From an uncultured Prevotellaceae bacterium (lineage in GTDB: Bacteria > Bacteroidota > Bacteroidia > Bacteroidales > Bacteroidaceae), in contig ONDJ01000005.1 in assembly GCA_900316575.1 (NCBI GenBank), positions 62,001 to 126,000 of the forward strand: a stretch of DNA of 64,000 nt, written 5' to 3'. The position numbers and the translations under genes were made by a program. Under the pieces are notes generated by a model that saw only the letters and a program-made list of their open reading frames with translations, was not told the DNA's origin and made no database searches. How positions within the stretch are numbered: the first letter of the stretch is position 1; each line of letters starts with the position of its first letter. Positions 17,430 to 25,931 of this stretch are shown here, in pieces.

Positions 17430-18464
17430 TTAGTTTGCTATCCAACCTTGGGCTTTGAGCTCCACTTCTTCAGCTTCTCCGCGTGTGACGAGCACTTTGC
17501 CGAGTTCTGGACGCGTGATATGACCAATGATGCGCACGTCGGCTATTTCCTGAATACGTTCGTGGTCAGAGAGAGGGATGGTAAAAAGCAACTCGTAGTC
17601 TTCACCGCCGTTGAGGGCACACGTGCTGACATTCAGATTGAACTCTTCGGCACAAAGAGCCGTTTGGTAATCTATGGGGATGCGCTCTTCATAAATGCGG
17701 CAGCCACATTTGCTTTCTTGGCAGATGTGGAGCAACTCACTGCTAAGGCCATCGCTGATGTCAATCATAGAAGTGGGACGTATGTTTGCCTTATTTAGGG
17801 CTTCAATGATGTCGCGGCGAGCTTCAGGCTTCAAGAAGCGCTCAAGTAGATATTCGTGACCGCTGAAATCAGGTTGTGCAGCTGTTTCGTCATTAGACTT
17901 GTTTCCAGCAAATACTTTCTTTTCGCGTTCCAAGAGTTGCAACCCCAAGTAAGCCGCTCCCAAATTGCCGCTGACGCATACGAGGTCTGTGTCCATTGCT
18001 CCGCTGCGTAGTATTGCTCCCCTTTCGGGTGCATCGCCAATGGCGGTTAGAGAAAGCACTACACCCGTGAGCGAACTACTGGTATCGCCGCCCACGAGGT
18101 CCACTCCATAGTGTTTGCAAGCCAAACGAAGTCCCTCGTATAGTTCATCCAAACTCTCAACACTAATGCGATGATCTACGGCAATACTCACAAGCAATTG
18201 CCGAGGTGTGCCACCGCAAGCATAGATGTCGCTGAAATTTACCACAGCGGCCTTGTAGCCCAAGTGCTTCAGCGGCGTATATACCAAATCAAAGTGGACA
18301 CCTTCAAGAAGCATATCTGTCGTGACGAGCTGTCCAAGCCCGCCATAATTGAGCACAGCGCAGTCGTCGCCAACACCTTTAGTTGTAGAAGGATTTGTAA
18401 TAGGAATGTTTGCTGTCAGTCTGCGAATAAGACCAAATTCGCCAAGCGATGAAATAGGTGTCAT
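17430..18464 (-). CDS. thiL: thiamine-monophosphate kinase
   Basis: ThiL phosphorylates thiamine monophosphate to thiamine diphosphate, the last step of TPP synthesis. The 344-residue protein starts with SLGEFGLIRRL and has the ATP/Mg-binding GVGDDCAVL (30-38), the strand LVTTDMLLEGVHFD, then FSDIYACGG and DLVGGDTSSS. The ISDGLSSELLHI motif completes the AIRS/ThiL (PurM-like) fold. No other thi genes or TPP riboswitch lie next to it, so it is a stand-alone kinase gene. Confidence 0.95.
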   Translation of the reverse strand: MTPISSLGEFGLIRRLTANIPITNPSTTKGVGDDCAVLNYGGLGQLVTTDMLLEGVHFDLVYTPLKHLGYKAAVVNFSDIYACGGTPRQLLVSIAVDHRISVESLDELYEGLRLACKHYGVDLVGGDTSSSLTGVVLSLTAIGDAPERGAILRSGAMDTDLVCVSGNLGAAYLGLQLLEREKKVFAGNKSNDETAAQPDFSGHEYLLERFLKPEARRDIIEALNKANIRPTSMIDISDGLSSELLHICQESKCGCRIYEERIPIDYQTALCAEEFNLNVSTCALNGGEDYELLFTIPLSDHERIQEIADVRIIGHITRPELGKVLVTRGEAEEVELKAQGWIAN

Positions 18465-18484
18465 TGATATTTATATTAGACAAG

Positions 18485-18552
18485 CTGGTGGCGCAAAGTC
18501 CGCGAAGTTTTGGTTTTAGCCAATGCTTCTTAGCGTCACTTTGCGTCACCAG
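18485..18552 (-). terminator. hairpin between small OMP gene and thiL
   Basis: CTGGTGGCGCAAAGT (18485-18499) and ACTTTGCGTCACCAG (18538-18552) pair at 14 of 15 positions. It follows the stop of the minus-strand OMP gene at 18574 and precedes thiL. Confidence 0.5.
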
Positions 18553-18573
18553 TGTGAATTGCTCAAAATGTTC

Positions 18574-19050
18574 TTAGAAGTAGAAACCTACGCCTATCTT
18601 CAGACCAATGGTACTACCTTTACTAAAATCGTTGACGCTCATGCGGTAATACACAGCGGGTTCAAACGAGATGTAATCATTGAAATAGAAAGAATAGCCT
18701 GCTTCCACAGGTATCAGTACATCGTTGCTCTTTGGACTACGATGAGCATACTGTGCACCAGCACCGAGGTAAAAACCATGATGAGTCACATAATAGCGCG
18801 CACCGGCTCCAAGTGTGAAGTCGTCTGAGACATCGGTGTGTTGATAGCTTGCATCGGCTTTTAGCATCAAGTGGTCCATGATGAAGTAGCCGAGCTCAGC
18901 ACCGAGGCCAAAACGGAATTTGTTTTTACTGCTGTAACTCATGTCGAGTCCCGTAGCGTATGCACCTACGTACTTCAAACCTTGTTCAAACTGTGCGCTG
19001 GCACTAAGTGTCGCAAAAAATAACAGCGCGATGGTGACAAACTTTTTCAT
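18574..19050 (-). CDS. small outer-membrane beta-barrel protein
   Basis: The protein has 158 residues with a clear signal peptide (MKKFVTIALLFFATLSASA). Amphipathic beta strands follow (FGLGAELGYFIMDHLMLKADASY, FTLGAGARYYV, GFYLGAGAQYA) and it ends with the aromatic KIGVGFYF, typical of an outer-membrane barrel that is recognised by the Bam machinery. The size suggests an eight-strand OmpA/OmpW-like or porin-family barrel. The role is unknown. Its promoter lies in an interspersed repeat (19091-19181). Confidence 0.85.
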   Translation of the reverse strand: MKKFVTIALLFFATLSASAQFEQGLKYVGAYATGLDMSYSSKNKFRFGLGAELGYFIMDHLMLKADASYQHTDVSDDFTLGAGARYYVTHHGFYLGAGAQYAHRSPKSNDVLIPVEAGYSFYFNDYISFEPAVYYRMSVNDFSKGSTIGLKIGVGFYF

Positions 19051-19090
19051 TTCAGTTGTGGAATGTTTTTGTTATTCTTGTGTTTATTGT

Positions 19091-19181
19091 GGGGCAAAGA
19101 TAGTGCAAGGCGAGCGCAAAGAAAAGAAAAAGCAACGCTTTTTACTTTTTTTTGCCGAGCCGATCCCTAACTTGGCGAAGC
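19091..19181 (-). repeat. interspersed promoter-bearing repeat, copy C
   Basis: Read on the minus strand it starts GCTTCGCCAAG, contains GGCTCGGCAAA and an A/T-rich centre, and ends CTCGCCTTGCACTATCTTTGC. The same ordered blocks occur twice in tandem before proS (33161-33317), where the end block is identical. It places a TATCTTTG -7 box (19095-19102) upstream of the small OMP gene. Confidence 0.75.
19095..19102 (-). promoter_or_regulatory. -7 box (TATCTTTG) of the small OMP gene
   Basis: TATCTTTG on the minus strand matches TAnnTTTG and lies 45 bp upstream of the ATG at 19050, inside the interspersed repeat. Confidence 0.6.
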
Positions 19182-19207
19182 AATTCTACTACGTGTGTTT
19201 TTCTTGT

Positions 19208-20212
19208 TTATACAAGATTGACGATAGGGTAGGGGAAGTTTTCAATAAGACAGTCTGTGGCGCGAGCTTGTGCAAGGGGGCGAAATAGAGCACAACTCTC
19301 AGGCGTGGGAAGCTTTTTGCGCAGAGCGATAGCAACGCATCCCATGGTGCGGCGCAGATTTATCTCCACACAGGGATGTGTGTAGATTTTGTCTTCCTTT
19401 CGAAATTGAAGCATATCAATACCGAAGGGTCCGCTGTACAAACCACCCAAAAGCTGACGTGTCGCCTCACATATTTGTTCCTTCACATGAGCAAATCGAA
19501 AAGGTGCAAGCCCTTTCAATATGTTTATGTCCGATGCTACAAGATTTCTCGTGTATTGTCCTTTTCTGTCAGTGTAAAAACGCGAAAGCCCGATGAAGCG
19601 GACGTTTCCATCTTTTACAGCCTCAAATTCCATTGCGAAGTCGGCTGTGCGCTCATAAAAAGGTTCAAGGGCTATGCCGCCTTGCTTATTAAGAATGGTC
19701 ACAATGCGTTTTTGTTGACGAACGTCAGACGTTGGGCTTAGTGAAACAAGTCCTCGTCCACTGCACGACCATGGAGCTTTTGCTATCACATGGCGATGAT
19801 GAGCTACGTAGTCACATACTTCTTCCCACGTAGTAGCAAAGTAGCTTTCTACAAAAGGAGGCTTGTCAATCAGTTGCAGTAGCTTTACAGCTGTTTGGCG
19901 ATTGGAGAGGGTGCGAATTGCATGAAGCGTTGTTGCGTCGGGTAGTAAATGAGAGGGTGCTCCAGCTTTTTCTAATTGATGAACAAGCGCAGCATCCCAC
20001 CCCCAAGGCTCAATGGCTTTGACTTTATCCCACTCATGAAAATCTTTCAGAGCATGAAGTTTTATGACAACATCATTCTCCTCTGCCCAGAGGCGTGGTA
20101 ATTGCCAAAGGCTGTCTTCTATCTTTCGTGCTACGCGCGCGTGCGTATAATACGGAGTGCCTGCTGCAAGCGCATCGTCGTGTCCAGGATTGAAGATATG
20201 GAGCTTCATCAA
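19208..20212 (-). CDS. ATP-grasp-like protein of unknown substrate
   Basis: This 334-residue protein belongs to a Bacteroidetes family without a known role. It begins LHIFNPGHDDALAAG. The middle segment HVIAKAPWSCSGRGL (141-155) supplies the kind of Lys (145) and Gly-rich loop seen in ATP-grasp enzymes. The later GPFGIDM (Asp266) and CVEINLRRTMG (Glu283, Asn285, Arg287) look like the metal and ATP ligands. ATP-grasp enzymes form acyl-phosphate intermediates and ligate carboxylates to amines or thiols. Its start overlaps the stop of the patatin gene (ATGA), so the two are translationally coupled. Confidence 0.65.
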   Translation of the reverse strand: MMKLHIFNPGHDDALAAGTPYYTHARVARKIEDSLWQLPRLWAEENDVVIKLHALKDFHEWDKVKAIEPWGWDAALVHQLEKAGAPSHLLPDATTLHAIRTLSNRQTAVKLLQLIDKPPFVESYFATTWEEVCDYVAHHRHVIAKAPWSCSGRGLVSLSPTSDVRQQKRIVTILNKQGGIALEPFYERTADFAMEFEAVKDGNVRFIGLSRFYTDRKGQYTRNLVASDINILKGLAPFRFAHVKEQICEATRQLLGGLYSGPFGIDMLQFRKEDKIYTHPCVEINLRRTMGCVAIALRKKLPTPESCALFRPLAQARATDCLIENFPYPIVNLV

Positions 20213-21057
20213 GACGTTTTAAGTGTGCGTCGGGTTACACGCAAGCCTTCATCGTACAAGGCTGTGAGTTTTTCGGTGTCAGTTTCTAGTCTATCAACCT
20301 TTACGGGGCGTTCAGGACGAATAACGATGATTTTGCCTTCGCGCTCAAGGCGTTCAACCAGCTCTAATTGTTGGTTGTAGGCAAAGACTCGTCGGCTGAG
20401 CAAAACGCGCAGCCTGGGGTAACGTCCATAGACAAAACGGGGTATGCGTATGTCGCGCTCTTGTTTTCTGTATCCCATATGGCGTGTCAGAACAACAATG
20501 TTGAGTTGATAACCTTCGCTTATGGCACGAACAATTGGTATGCTGTCAGCAATACCTCCGTCAAGTAGCGGCCTTCCATCAATCGTGACAATCGGGCAAA
20601 CGTAGGGCAAGGCACTCGATGCGCGGCAGATATTCAGCAGCCGTTTCTTGTCTTTTGTTTCGGTGAGATAGACGGGATGACCCGTTTTGCAGTCAGTGCA
20701 TACCATCTCAAAGCGCATTGGGTTACTGAAACAAGCATCGTAATCAAAAGGAAGTATGCGATTTGGCAGGTCGTCGTACATCGTTTTGAGGTCAAATACG
20801 CTGTGTTGCGTCCAAAGGTGTTTTATGCCAATGTAGCCGTATTTTTTCAGTATATCAATGTTGCTTATCTTGGCTCGTTCTGGCTGGTGGCTCATGTAGG
20901 AGAGGCCGTTACATACTCCCGCACTAACAGCCACACAATATGGAAAAGTTATGCCAAGTTCCATAAAAGCGTCTAGCACTCCGGCGGTAAATACACCACG
21001 CATTCCGCCACCTTCGAGCACAAGCCCGCAATTATCTGTGTTAATCATTGACGGCAA
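20209..21057 (-). CDS. patatin-like phospholipase (YjjU-type)
   Basis: The protein has 282 residues. The oxyanion loop is LEGGGMRGVFTAG (14-26). The nucleophile elbow is AVSAG with Ser45, where the usual first Gly is Ala. The catalytic Asp lies in LLDGGIADSIP (Asp166). This Ser-Asp dyad set defines the patatin fold, which hydrolyses acyl esters of membrane lipids. There is no signal peptide, so it is likely cytosolic and acts on the inner membrane face. It is the first gene of a two-gene operon with the ATP-grasp-like gene and is divergent from the aminopeptidase gene. Confidence 0.88.
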   Translation of the reverse strand: MPSMINTDNCGLVLEGGGMRGVFTAGVLDAFMELGITFPYCVAVSAGVCNGLSYMSHQPERAKISNIDILKKYGYIGIKHLWTQHSVFDLKTMYDDLPNRILPFDYDACFSNPMRFEMVCTDCKTGHPVYLTETKDKKRLLNICRASSALPYVCPIVTIDGRPLLDGGIADSIPIVRAISEGYQLNIVVLTRHMGYRKQERDIRIPRFVYGRYPRLRVLLSRRVFAYNQQLELVERLEREGKIIVIRPERPVKVDRLETDTEKLTALYDEGLRVTRRTLKTS

Positions 21058-21122
21058 AAGGTCTTATGAGATAAACGTTTTTGATTTTGTTGCAAAATTA
21101 GGCGTTTCTGATGGAAATTGTT

Positions 21123-21130
21123 TACTTTTG
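21123..21130 (+). promoter_or_regulatory. -7 box (TACTTTTG) of the aminopeptidase P gene
   Basis: TACTTTTG matches TAnnTTTG and lies 31 bp before the ATG at 21162. It also shows that the longer frame from 21111 starts upstream of the likely transcript. Confidence 0.55.
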
Positions 21131-21161
21131 TGCCGACAAAAACAAAACACCCTTTCTAATT

Positions 21162-22562
21162 ATGCTTTTTGACAGTGATATTTATGCCGAAAGGCGTCAG
21201 CGTTTACGCAGTTTGGTAAGAAGCGGTATAATTGTGTTGATGGGCAACAACGACAGCCCGATGAATTATCCCGCCAATGGTTATAAGTTTCGTCAAGACA
21301 GTAGTTTTTTATATTTCTTTGGTCAAACTCGCGATGGTCTCGTAGGCGTAATCGACTGCGAGAGCGGTGAGGAATTCCTGATAGGCGACGATATTGACAT
21401 TGACGACATTATTTGGTACGGATCTGTGCAGAGCGTAGCCGAATTGGCACGTCAAGTGGGTGTAAGTTCGTCAAAGCCTATGGCTGCTCTTGCTGATTTG
21501 GTGGCTGAAGCTCAGCGCACGGGACGAACCATTCACTTGTTGCCGCCTTATCGCTATGATATAAAGATTCAGTTGGCCGATTTGTTGGGTGTGCACCCAC
21601 TTCAAATTCAGGCATCTCAGGCCTTGATTGATGCAGTTGTGGCCTTGCGTAGCGTGAAAACGTCCGACGAAATTCGCGAGATAGAAGCAGCCTGCGCGAT
21701 TGGCTATCAAATGCACACCACAGCCATGCGTCTATGTCGCGCTGGCATTTCTGAACAGTATATTGCCGGCGTGATTGGTGGTATTGCTTCAAGCTTTGGT
21801 TGCATCACGTCGTTCCCCAGTATTGTGACGCAGCACGGTGAAGTGATGCACGGCTATCCATCTTCGGCTCCCCTTGAAGAAGGTCGCCTACTTCTTGTCG
21901 ATGCAGGTGCTGAAACCAACAGCAATTATTGTAGCGACCATACACGCACTTCGCCCATTGGAGGAAAATTCTCTCAGCGTCAACGCGAAATCCACGATAT
22001 TGTCGCAGATTGCCACGACCTTGCTATGACGCTTGCTAAGCCTGGCGTGAAATATTTGGATGTTCATCTTGACGTTTGTCGCCTCATGACTGAGCGTTTG
22101 AAGGACCTCGGACTGATGCGTGGCGATATCGAAGAGGCTGTTCGCGCTGGTGCTCATGCCTTGTTCCTGCCTCATGGCCTTGGCCACATGATGGGAATGG
22201 ACGTTCACGACATGGAAGGCTTTGGTCAAGTGCATGTAGGTTACGACAACGAAACTCGTCCCAGCGAGCAGTTTGGTCTTGCCAGCTTGCGTATGGGCCG
22301 TCGTTTGCAAGAAGGCTTCGTAGTGACCGACGAGCCTGGCATATATTTCATACCAGCCTTGATAGACCTTTGGCGGTCGGAAGGCACGTGTGCTGAGTTC
22401 CTTTGCTTCGACAAGATTGAGCAATATAAGGACTTCGGCGGTGTACGCATTGAAGACGATATCCTCATTACGGCTGATGGTTGCCGTCCGCTGGGCGAAG
22501 AGCTCATACCTTATCGCGCTTCCGATGTTGAGGCGTATATTGCTGAACAACAAGAGGCGTAG
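21162..22562 (+). CDS. aminopeptidase P-family (M24) metallopeptidase
   Basis: This 466-residue cytosolic Xaa-Pro aminopeptidase-like enzyme removes N-terminal residues before proline. The N-terminal AMP_N domain includes GNNDSPMNYPANGYKFRQDSSFLYFFG. The pita-bread catalytic domain carries the five metal ligands: Asp in LLVDAGAE, Asp in SDHTRTSP, His in LPHGLGHMMG, Glu in TDEPGIYF and Glu in GVRIEDDILI. The ATG at 21162 is chosen because the promoter box at 21123 would exclude the longer frame. A periplasmic C1-family peptidase gene follows 46 bp later. Confidence 0.93.
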   Translation: MLFDSDIYAERRQRLRSLVRSGIIVLMGNNDSPMNYPANGYKFRQDSSFLYFFGQTRDGLVGVIDCESGEEFLIGDDIDIDDIIWYGSVQSVAELARQVGVSSSKPMAALADLVAEAQRTGRTIHLLPPYRYDIKIQLADLLGVHPLQIQASQALIDAVVALRSVKTSDEIREIEAACAIGYQMHTTAMRLCRAGISEQYIAGVIGGIASSFGCITSFPSIVTQHGEVMHGYPSSAPLEEGRLLLVDAGAETNSNYCSDHTRTSPIGGKFSQRQREIHDIVADCHDLAMTLAKPGVKYLDVHLDVCRLMTERLKDLGLMRGDIEEAVRAGAHALFLPHGLGHMMGMDVHDMEGFGQVHVGYDNETRPSEQFGLASLRMGRRLQEGFVVTDEPGIYFIPALIDLWRSEGTCAEFLCFDKIEQYKDFGGVRIEDDILITADGCRPLGEELIPYRASDVEAYIAEQQEA

Positions 22563-22608
22563 TAAGTCTGCCCATCAATCAAGTAACAATCACAATACTT
22601 TATATACA

Positions 22609-23796
22609 ATGAAAAAAACAATCTTTGCTGTGCTTGCACTGATGTGCTTTGGCAGCAGTGTTTGGGCGCAAGCCCCTCGTAATCATGACAAGAATGACCA
22701 CCAGTGGACCGTCATTCGTGAAGCTCCTATCACTTCGGTGAAAAACCAGAACCGCAGCGGTACTTGCTGGAACTATAGCAGTCTTTCGTACTTTGAGGCC
22801 GAATTGCTTCGTCTTGGAAAAGGCGAGTACGATCTTTGCGAAAGTTTCGTAGCCTACTACACTTATATGGATCGTGCCACGAAACGTGTGCGCACGCATG
22901 GTGACGTGAGCTTTGCCGAAGGCGGTAGTTTTTACGATGTGCTTTATTGTTTGAAGAACTACGGTATCTGTCCGCAAGAAACGATGCCCTTCCCAGGTTC
23001 ACTTTATGGCGACAGCCTTTTCAATTTCACAGCCATGTGGCCCCAGGCCGAGGCCATTGTTGACGCTATAGCCAAGACTAAGGCTAAGAGCATTCCCATC
23101 CAGTGGCGCGACAATCTGAGCAGTGTGCTTCAGGGCTATTTCGGTCCTATTCCCACAACGTTTGAGTACAAGGGAAAGACCTACACACCGAAGACCTTTG
23201 CCGCTTCGTTGGGCTTGAATTGGAACGACTATGTATCGCTCACCAGCTATACACACGAGCCTTTCTACACGCAGTTTGCCCTTGAAATCCCCGACAACTG
23301 GCGTTGGGCTTTGAGCTATAACCTGCCACTTGATGAGCTGATGGCAGTGATGGACAATGCTGTGCGCAATGGATATGCTTTTGCGTGGGGTGCTGATGTG
23401 AGTGAGCCTTACTTCATGTACAATGGTGCGACCTCTGTTCCTCGAGATACGCGCGATCGTAGCACTACTGGTAGCGATGCAGAGCGTTGGACGGGTAAAG
23501 CCACAACCGTGGTTCAGCCTATTGCTGGCGAGGGCGAAAAGGTGATTACTCAGGAGATGCGTCAAGCCGCTTACGATACTTGGGAAACCACCGACGACCA
23601 TGGCATGGTTATCTATGGACTGGCCAAGGACGAAACTGGCAAAGAATACTTCATGGTTAAGAACTCTTGGGGCGAATACGAACCCTATGGAGGCAAGTTC
23701 TATGCTTCAAAAGGCTTTGTGGCTTATAAGACGATGAACATCCTTATCCACAAAGACGCAATTCCACGTGCTATTCGCAACAAACTTCACCTTTGA
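22609..23796 (+). CDS. exported C1B-family cysteine aminopeptidase (bleomycin-hydrolase type)
   Basis: From ATG at 22609 the protein has 395 residues with signal peptide MKKTIFAVLALMCFGSSVWAQ. The papain-fold triad is visible: Cys53 in RSGTCWNYS, His331 in DDHGMVIYG and Asn352 in VKNSWG. C1B enzymes are self-processing aminopeptidases, normally cytosolic; the signal peptide here places this one in the periplasm or outside. The open frame extends upstream to 22390 but overlaps the M24 gene and would bury the signal peptide, so it was rejected. A terminator follows at 23825. Confidence 0.9.
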   Translation: MKKTIFAVLALMCFGSSVWAQAPRNHDKNDHQWTVIREAPITSVKNQNRSGTCWNYSSLSYFEAELLRLGKGEYDLCESFVAYYTYMDRATKRVRTHGDVSFAEGGSFYDVLYCLKNYGICPQETMPFPGSLYGDSLFNFTAMWPQAEAIVDAIAKTKAKSIPIQWRDNLSSVLQGYFGPIPTTFEYKGKTYTPKTFAASLGLNWNDYVSLTSYTHEPFYTQFALEIPDNWRWALSYNLPLDELMAVMDNAVRNGYAFAWGADVSEPYFMYNGATSVPRDTRDRSTTGSDAERWTGKATTVVQPIAGEGEKVITQEMRQAAYDTWETTDDHGMVIYGLAKDETGKEYFMVKNSWGEYEPYGGKFYASKGFVAYKTMNILIHKDAIPRAIRNKLHL

Positions 23797-23824
23797 TAGT
23801 TTAAGGTTCGTTTTTTGATTAAGG

Positions 23825-23862
23825 AAGCGCCTACTGACTTGACAATCTATCAGCAGGCGCTT
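23825..23862 (+). terminator. Rho-independent terminator after the C1B peptidase
   Basis: AAGCGCCTACTGA (23825-23837) pairs with TCAGCAGGCGCTT (23850-23862) with one mismatch. A T-rich run TTTCTTTTT follows. Confidence 0.85.
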
Positions 23863-23882
23863 TCTTTTTGTCAGAAACGTAG

Positions 23883-23890
23883 TACCTTTG
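23883..23890 (+). promoter_or_regulatory. -7 box (TACCTTTG) of marC-family gene
   Basis: It matches TAnnTTTG and lies 33 bp upstream of the ATG at 23923 and 20 bp past the preceding terminator. No clear -33 element was found at the right distance. Confidence 0.45.
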
Positions 23891-23922
23891 CCCTACAAAT
23901 CTGAAAAAACGTTTTTCCTTTT

Positions 23923-24531
23923 ATGTCTTTTGATTATCTCCTATCGCGCTTGAGCCTCCAGCAGATTGCAAGTGCTTTCATTGTGCTATTTGCCATCATT
24001 GACGTGTTGGGCTCCACGCCAATTTTTATTAGTTTGAAGAATAATGGCAGGCCTACTAATGCGCTCAAGGCTACTTTGATCAGCACTGCATTGCTTGTGG
24101 GGTTCTTCTATGCGGGCGATGCCGTGCTGCGACTGTTCAGCGTAGATATTCAGAGCTTTGCTGTGGCAGGTTCGCTTATCATCCTTTTGTTGTCGTTCGA
24201 AATGCTTCTTGATATAGAGATTTTCAAATACAGCGGTCCGCTCAAGGAGGCAACGCTCATTCCAGTGGTTTTCCCGCTCATTGCCGGCGCGGGCTCTTTC
24301 ACAACGTTGCTTTCGCTCAAGGCCGAGTATGCCAGTGTCAACATACTGATTGCCTTGGTGTTGAACATGCTTTTTGTTTATGTTGTTATACGCGGTGCCG
24401 ACTGTGTGGAACGCTATGTGAGTCGCACGGCAATTTATGTGTTGCGCAAATTCTTTGGTGTGATTTTGATGGCCATTGCGGTGAAACTTTTTACGGCCAA
24501 CCTCACCACATTGATTGACGGACTGAAATAG
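23923..24531 (+). CDS. MarC-family inner-membrane protein
   Basis: The protein has 202 residues and six predicted TM helices. It carries the MarC/UPF0056 features: an early FAIIDVLGSTPIFISL (family consensus around DPxGxxPxF), a central EATLIPVVFPLIAGAGSFTTLL, and the C-terminal LRKFFGVILMAIAVKLFTANL. The family has no settled function; it was once linked to multidrug resistance, which was later disputed. A TACCTTTG box at 23883-23890 precedes the gene by 33 bp. It is convergent with the MBOAT gene, 6 bp away. Confidence 0.92.
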   Translation: MSFDYLLSRLSLQQIASAFIVLFAIIDVLGSTPIFISLKNNGRPTNALKATLISTALLVGFFYAGDAVLRLFSVDIQSFAVAGSLIILLLSFEMLLDIEIFKYSGPLKEATLIPVVFPLIAGAGSFTTLLSLKAEYASVNILIALVLNMLFVYVVIRGADCVERYVSRTAIYVLRKFFGVILMAIAVKLFTANLTTLIDGLK

Positions 24532-24537
24532 TCGCGT

Positions 24538-25929
24538 TCAGAACTGGGCATAAATGAAAGCACCTGTGTGCTCGCTATGCGTATAAATTAAGAAAATTAC
24601 CGCATAGTAGAGCGCATAGCGCACCCACCGATATTGAAAAATACCACGCGCCTTTAGCTGTAGGGGCGAAGGCTGGTTGCGCTCAACGTATTCCCATATC
24701 ATAACAATTGCTATGAGCAATAGATAAGCCCATCTCGAACCGCTCACCATGGGAACAGTGGGGAGTACGGGGCTTGCCATATTACCAAAGAACGCAAAAG
24801 CCGTTCCTACGTCGGGTGCACGAAATAGTACAAATGCCACTGCTACGAGCATATACGTGAGAAGCATCTTGCCCAAGTCGTTTGCACTGGGCAGTCCCCA
24901 CTGGCTTGTTTTCATTTTTTTGTTTCTGCCAAATGTGCCGCTGTAGATTAACGGCAAGAACAATGCGGCGTGGTAGAGTCCGAAAAGCAGATAGGTCCAG
25001 TTAGCTCCGTGCCATAGGCCTATCACAGCCATGTTGACGGCTACTGCCATTGCTTGCCCCATTTTGCCCAGATTGCGCCAGCGAATGTTGAGCGGCATAA
25101 AGATATAGTCGGTAATCCAGCTTGTGAGCGACATGTGCCAGCGTCTCCAATATTCGGCGACGTTGCGCGCCAAGAATGGTTGTCGGAAGTTTGTTGCTAT
25201 AGTGAAACCGAGCATTTTCCCCACTCCGATAGCCATCAGTGAATAGCCGCTGAAGTCGGCATACATTTGCATGGGGTACATCATAAATGCCCACCACGTA
25301 AGCCTTCCGTTCGAATTCACCAGCTCCCACGCCCTGTCTGTCATAGGAGCGAGCGCATCGGCAATACACACTTTCATCAATGCTCCCCAAAGCAACATTT
25401 TCCCACCAATGATCAGATTGTCCCAAGCAAGTGGGCGTGGTTGATGAAGCTGCGGCAGAAACTGTGCGGGGCGGTCAATGGGGCCTGCTACGATTGTGGG
25501 AAAAAAGGCTACATAAGCAGCAAAGGCTACTGCATCGCGTTCTACATGGATGTGTTCGCGATGAATTTCTACCAAATAGCTGATCAATTTGAACACATAG
25601 AAACTGAGTCCGATGGGCAAAACCAAGTGTAGCGTGGTCCATGTGGCTTGCAGTCCCAATGTACTAAGCAGTTTTACCATTTCGGCTGCGAAGAAGTCTA
25701 AATATTTGAATGTGAGGAGCAGTCCTACCAGCATCGTTACGCCTATCGTTGTGACGATGCTGGCAAGTTTTTCGCGTCTTCTATACAGGAGGTGGTCTAT
25801 TGTCCAGCCAGCGAGGTAGGTAAAAGCCGTGGCAGCGATGAGCAACCACAATATGCGTGCGTCAAGCCAATAATAAACGGCATAGGATGCCGCGAGGAGC
25901 ACCATGTTTTGCAGACGCGCCGTTCGCAT
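24538..25929 (-). CDS. MBOAT-family membrane O-acyltransferase (AlgI/DltB-like)
   Basis: The protein has 463 residues from ATG at 25929, with about 10 TM helices. It carries the AlgI-type motifs FPTIVAGPIDRPAQFLPQL and EYWRRWHMSLTSWITDYIFMPL, and the catalytic His (about residue 307) in GLWHGANWTYLLFGLYHA. MBOAT proteins of this type take an acyl group from a cytosolic thioester donor and pass it across the membrane to an extracytoplasmic hydroxyl. It starts 2 bp after the ACP stop, so the ACP is very likely its donor, as in DltC/DltB. The frame continues upstream to 25983 but overlaps the ACP gene. Confidence 0.92.
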   Translation of the reverse strand: MRTARLQNMVLLAASYAVYYWLDARILWLLIAATAFTYLAGWTIDHLLYRRREKLASIVTTIGVTMLVGLLLTFKYLDFFAAEMVKLLSTLGLQATWTTLHLVLPIGLSFYVFKLISYLVEIHREHIHVERDAVAFAAYVAFFPTIVAGPIDRPAQFLPQLHQPRPLAWDNLIIGGKMLLWGALMKVCIADALAPMTDRAWELVNSNGRLTWWAFMMYPMQMYADFSGYSLMAIGVGKMLGFTIATNFRQPFLARNVAEYWRRWHMSLTSWITDYIFMPLNIRWRNLGKMGQAMAVAVNMAVIGLWHGANWTYLLFGLYHAALFLPLIYSGTFGRNKKMKTSQWGLPSANDLGKMLLTYMLVAVAFVLFRAPDVGTAFAFFGNMASPVLPTVPMVSGSRWAYLLLIAIVMIWEYVERNQPSPLQLKARGIFQYRWVRYALYYAVIFLIYTHSEHTGAFIYAQF

Positions 25930-25931
25930 GG

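Noticed and set aside
22390..22608. N-terminal extension of the C1B peptidase
   Set aside because: It overlaps the M24 gene and would place a clear signal peptide inside the protein.
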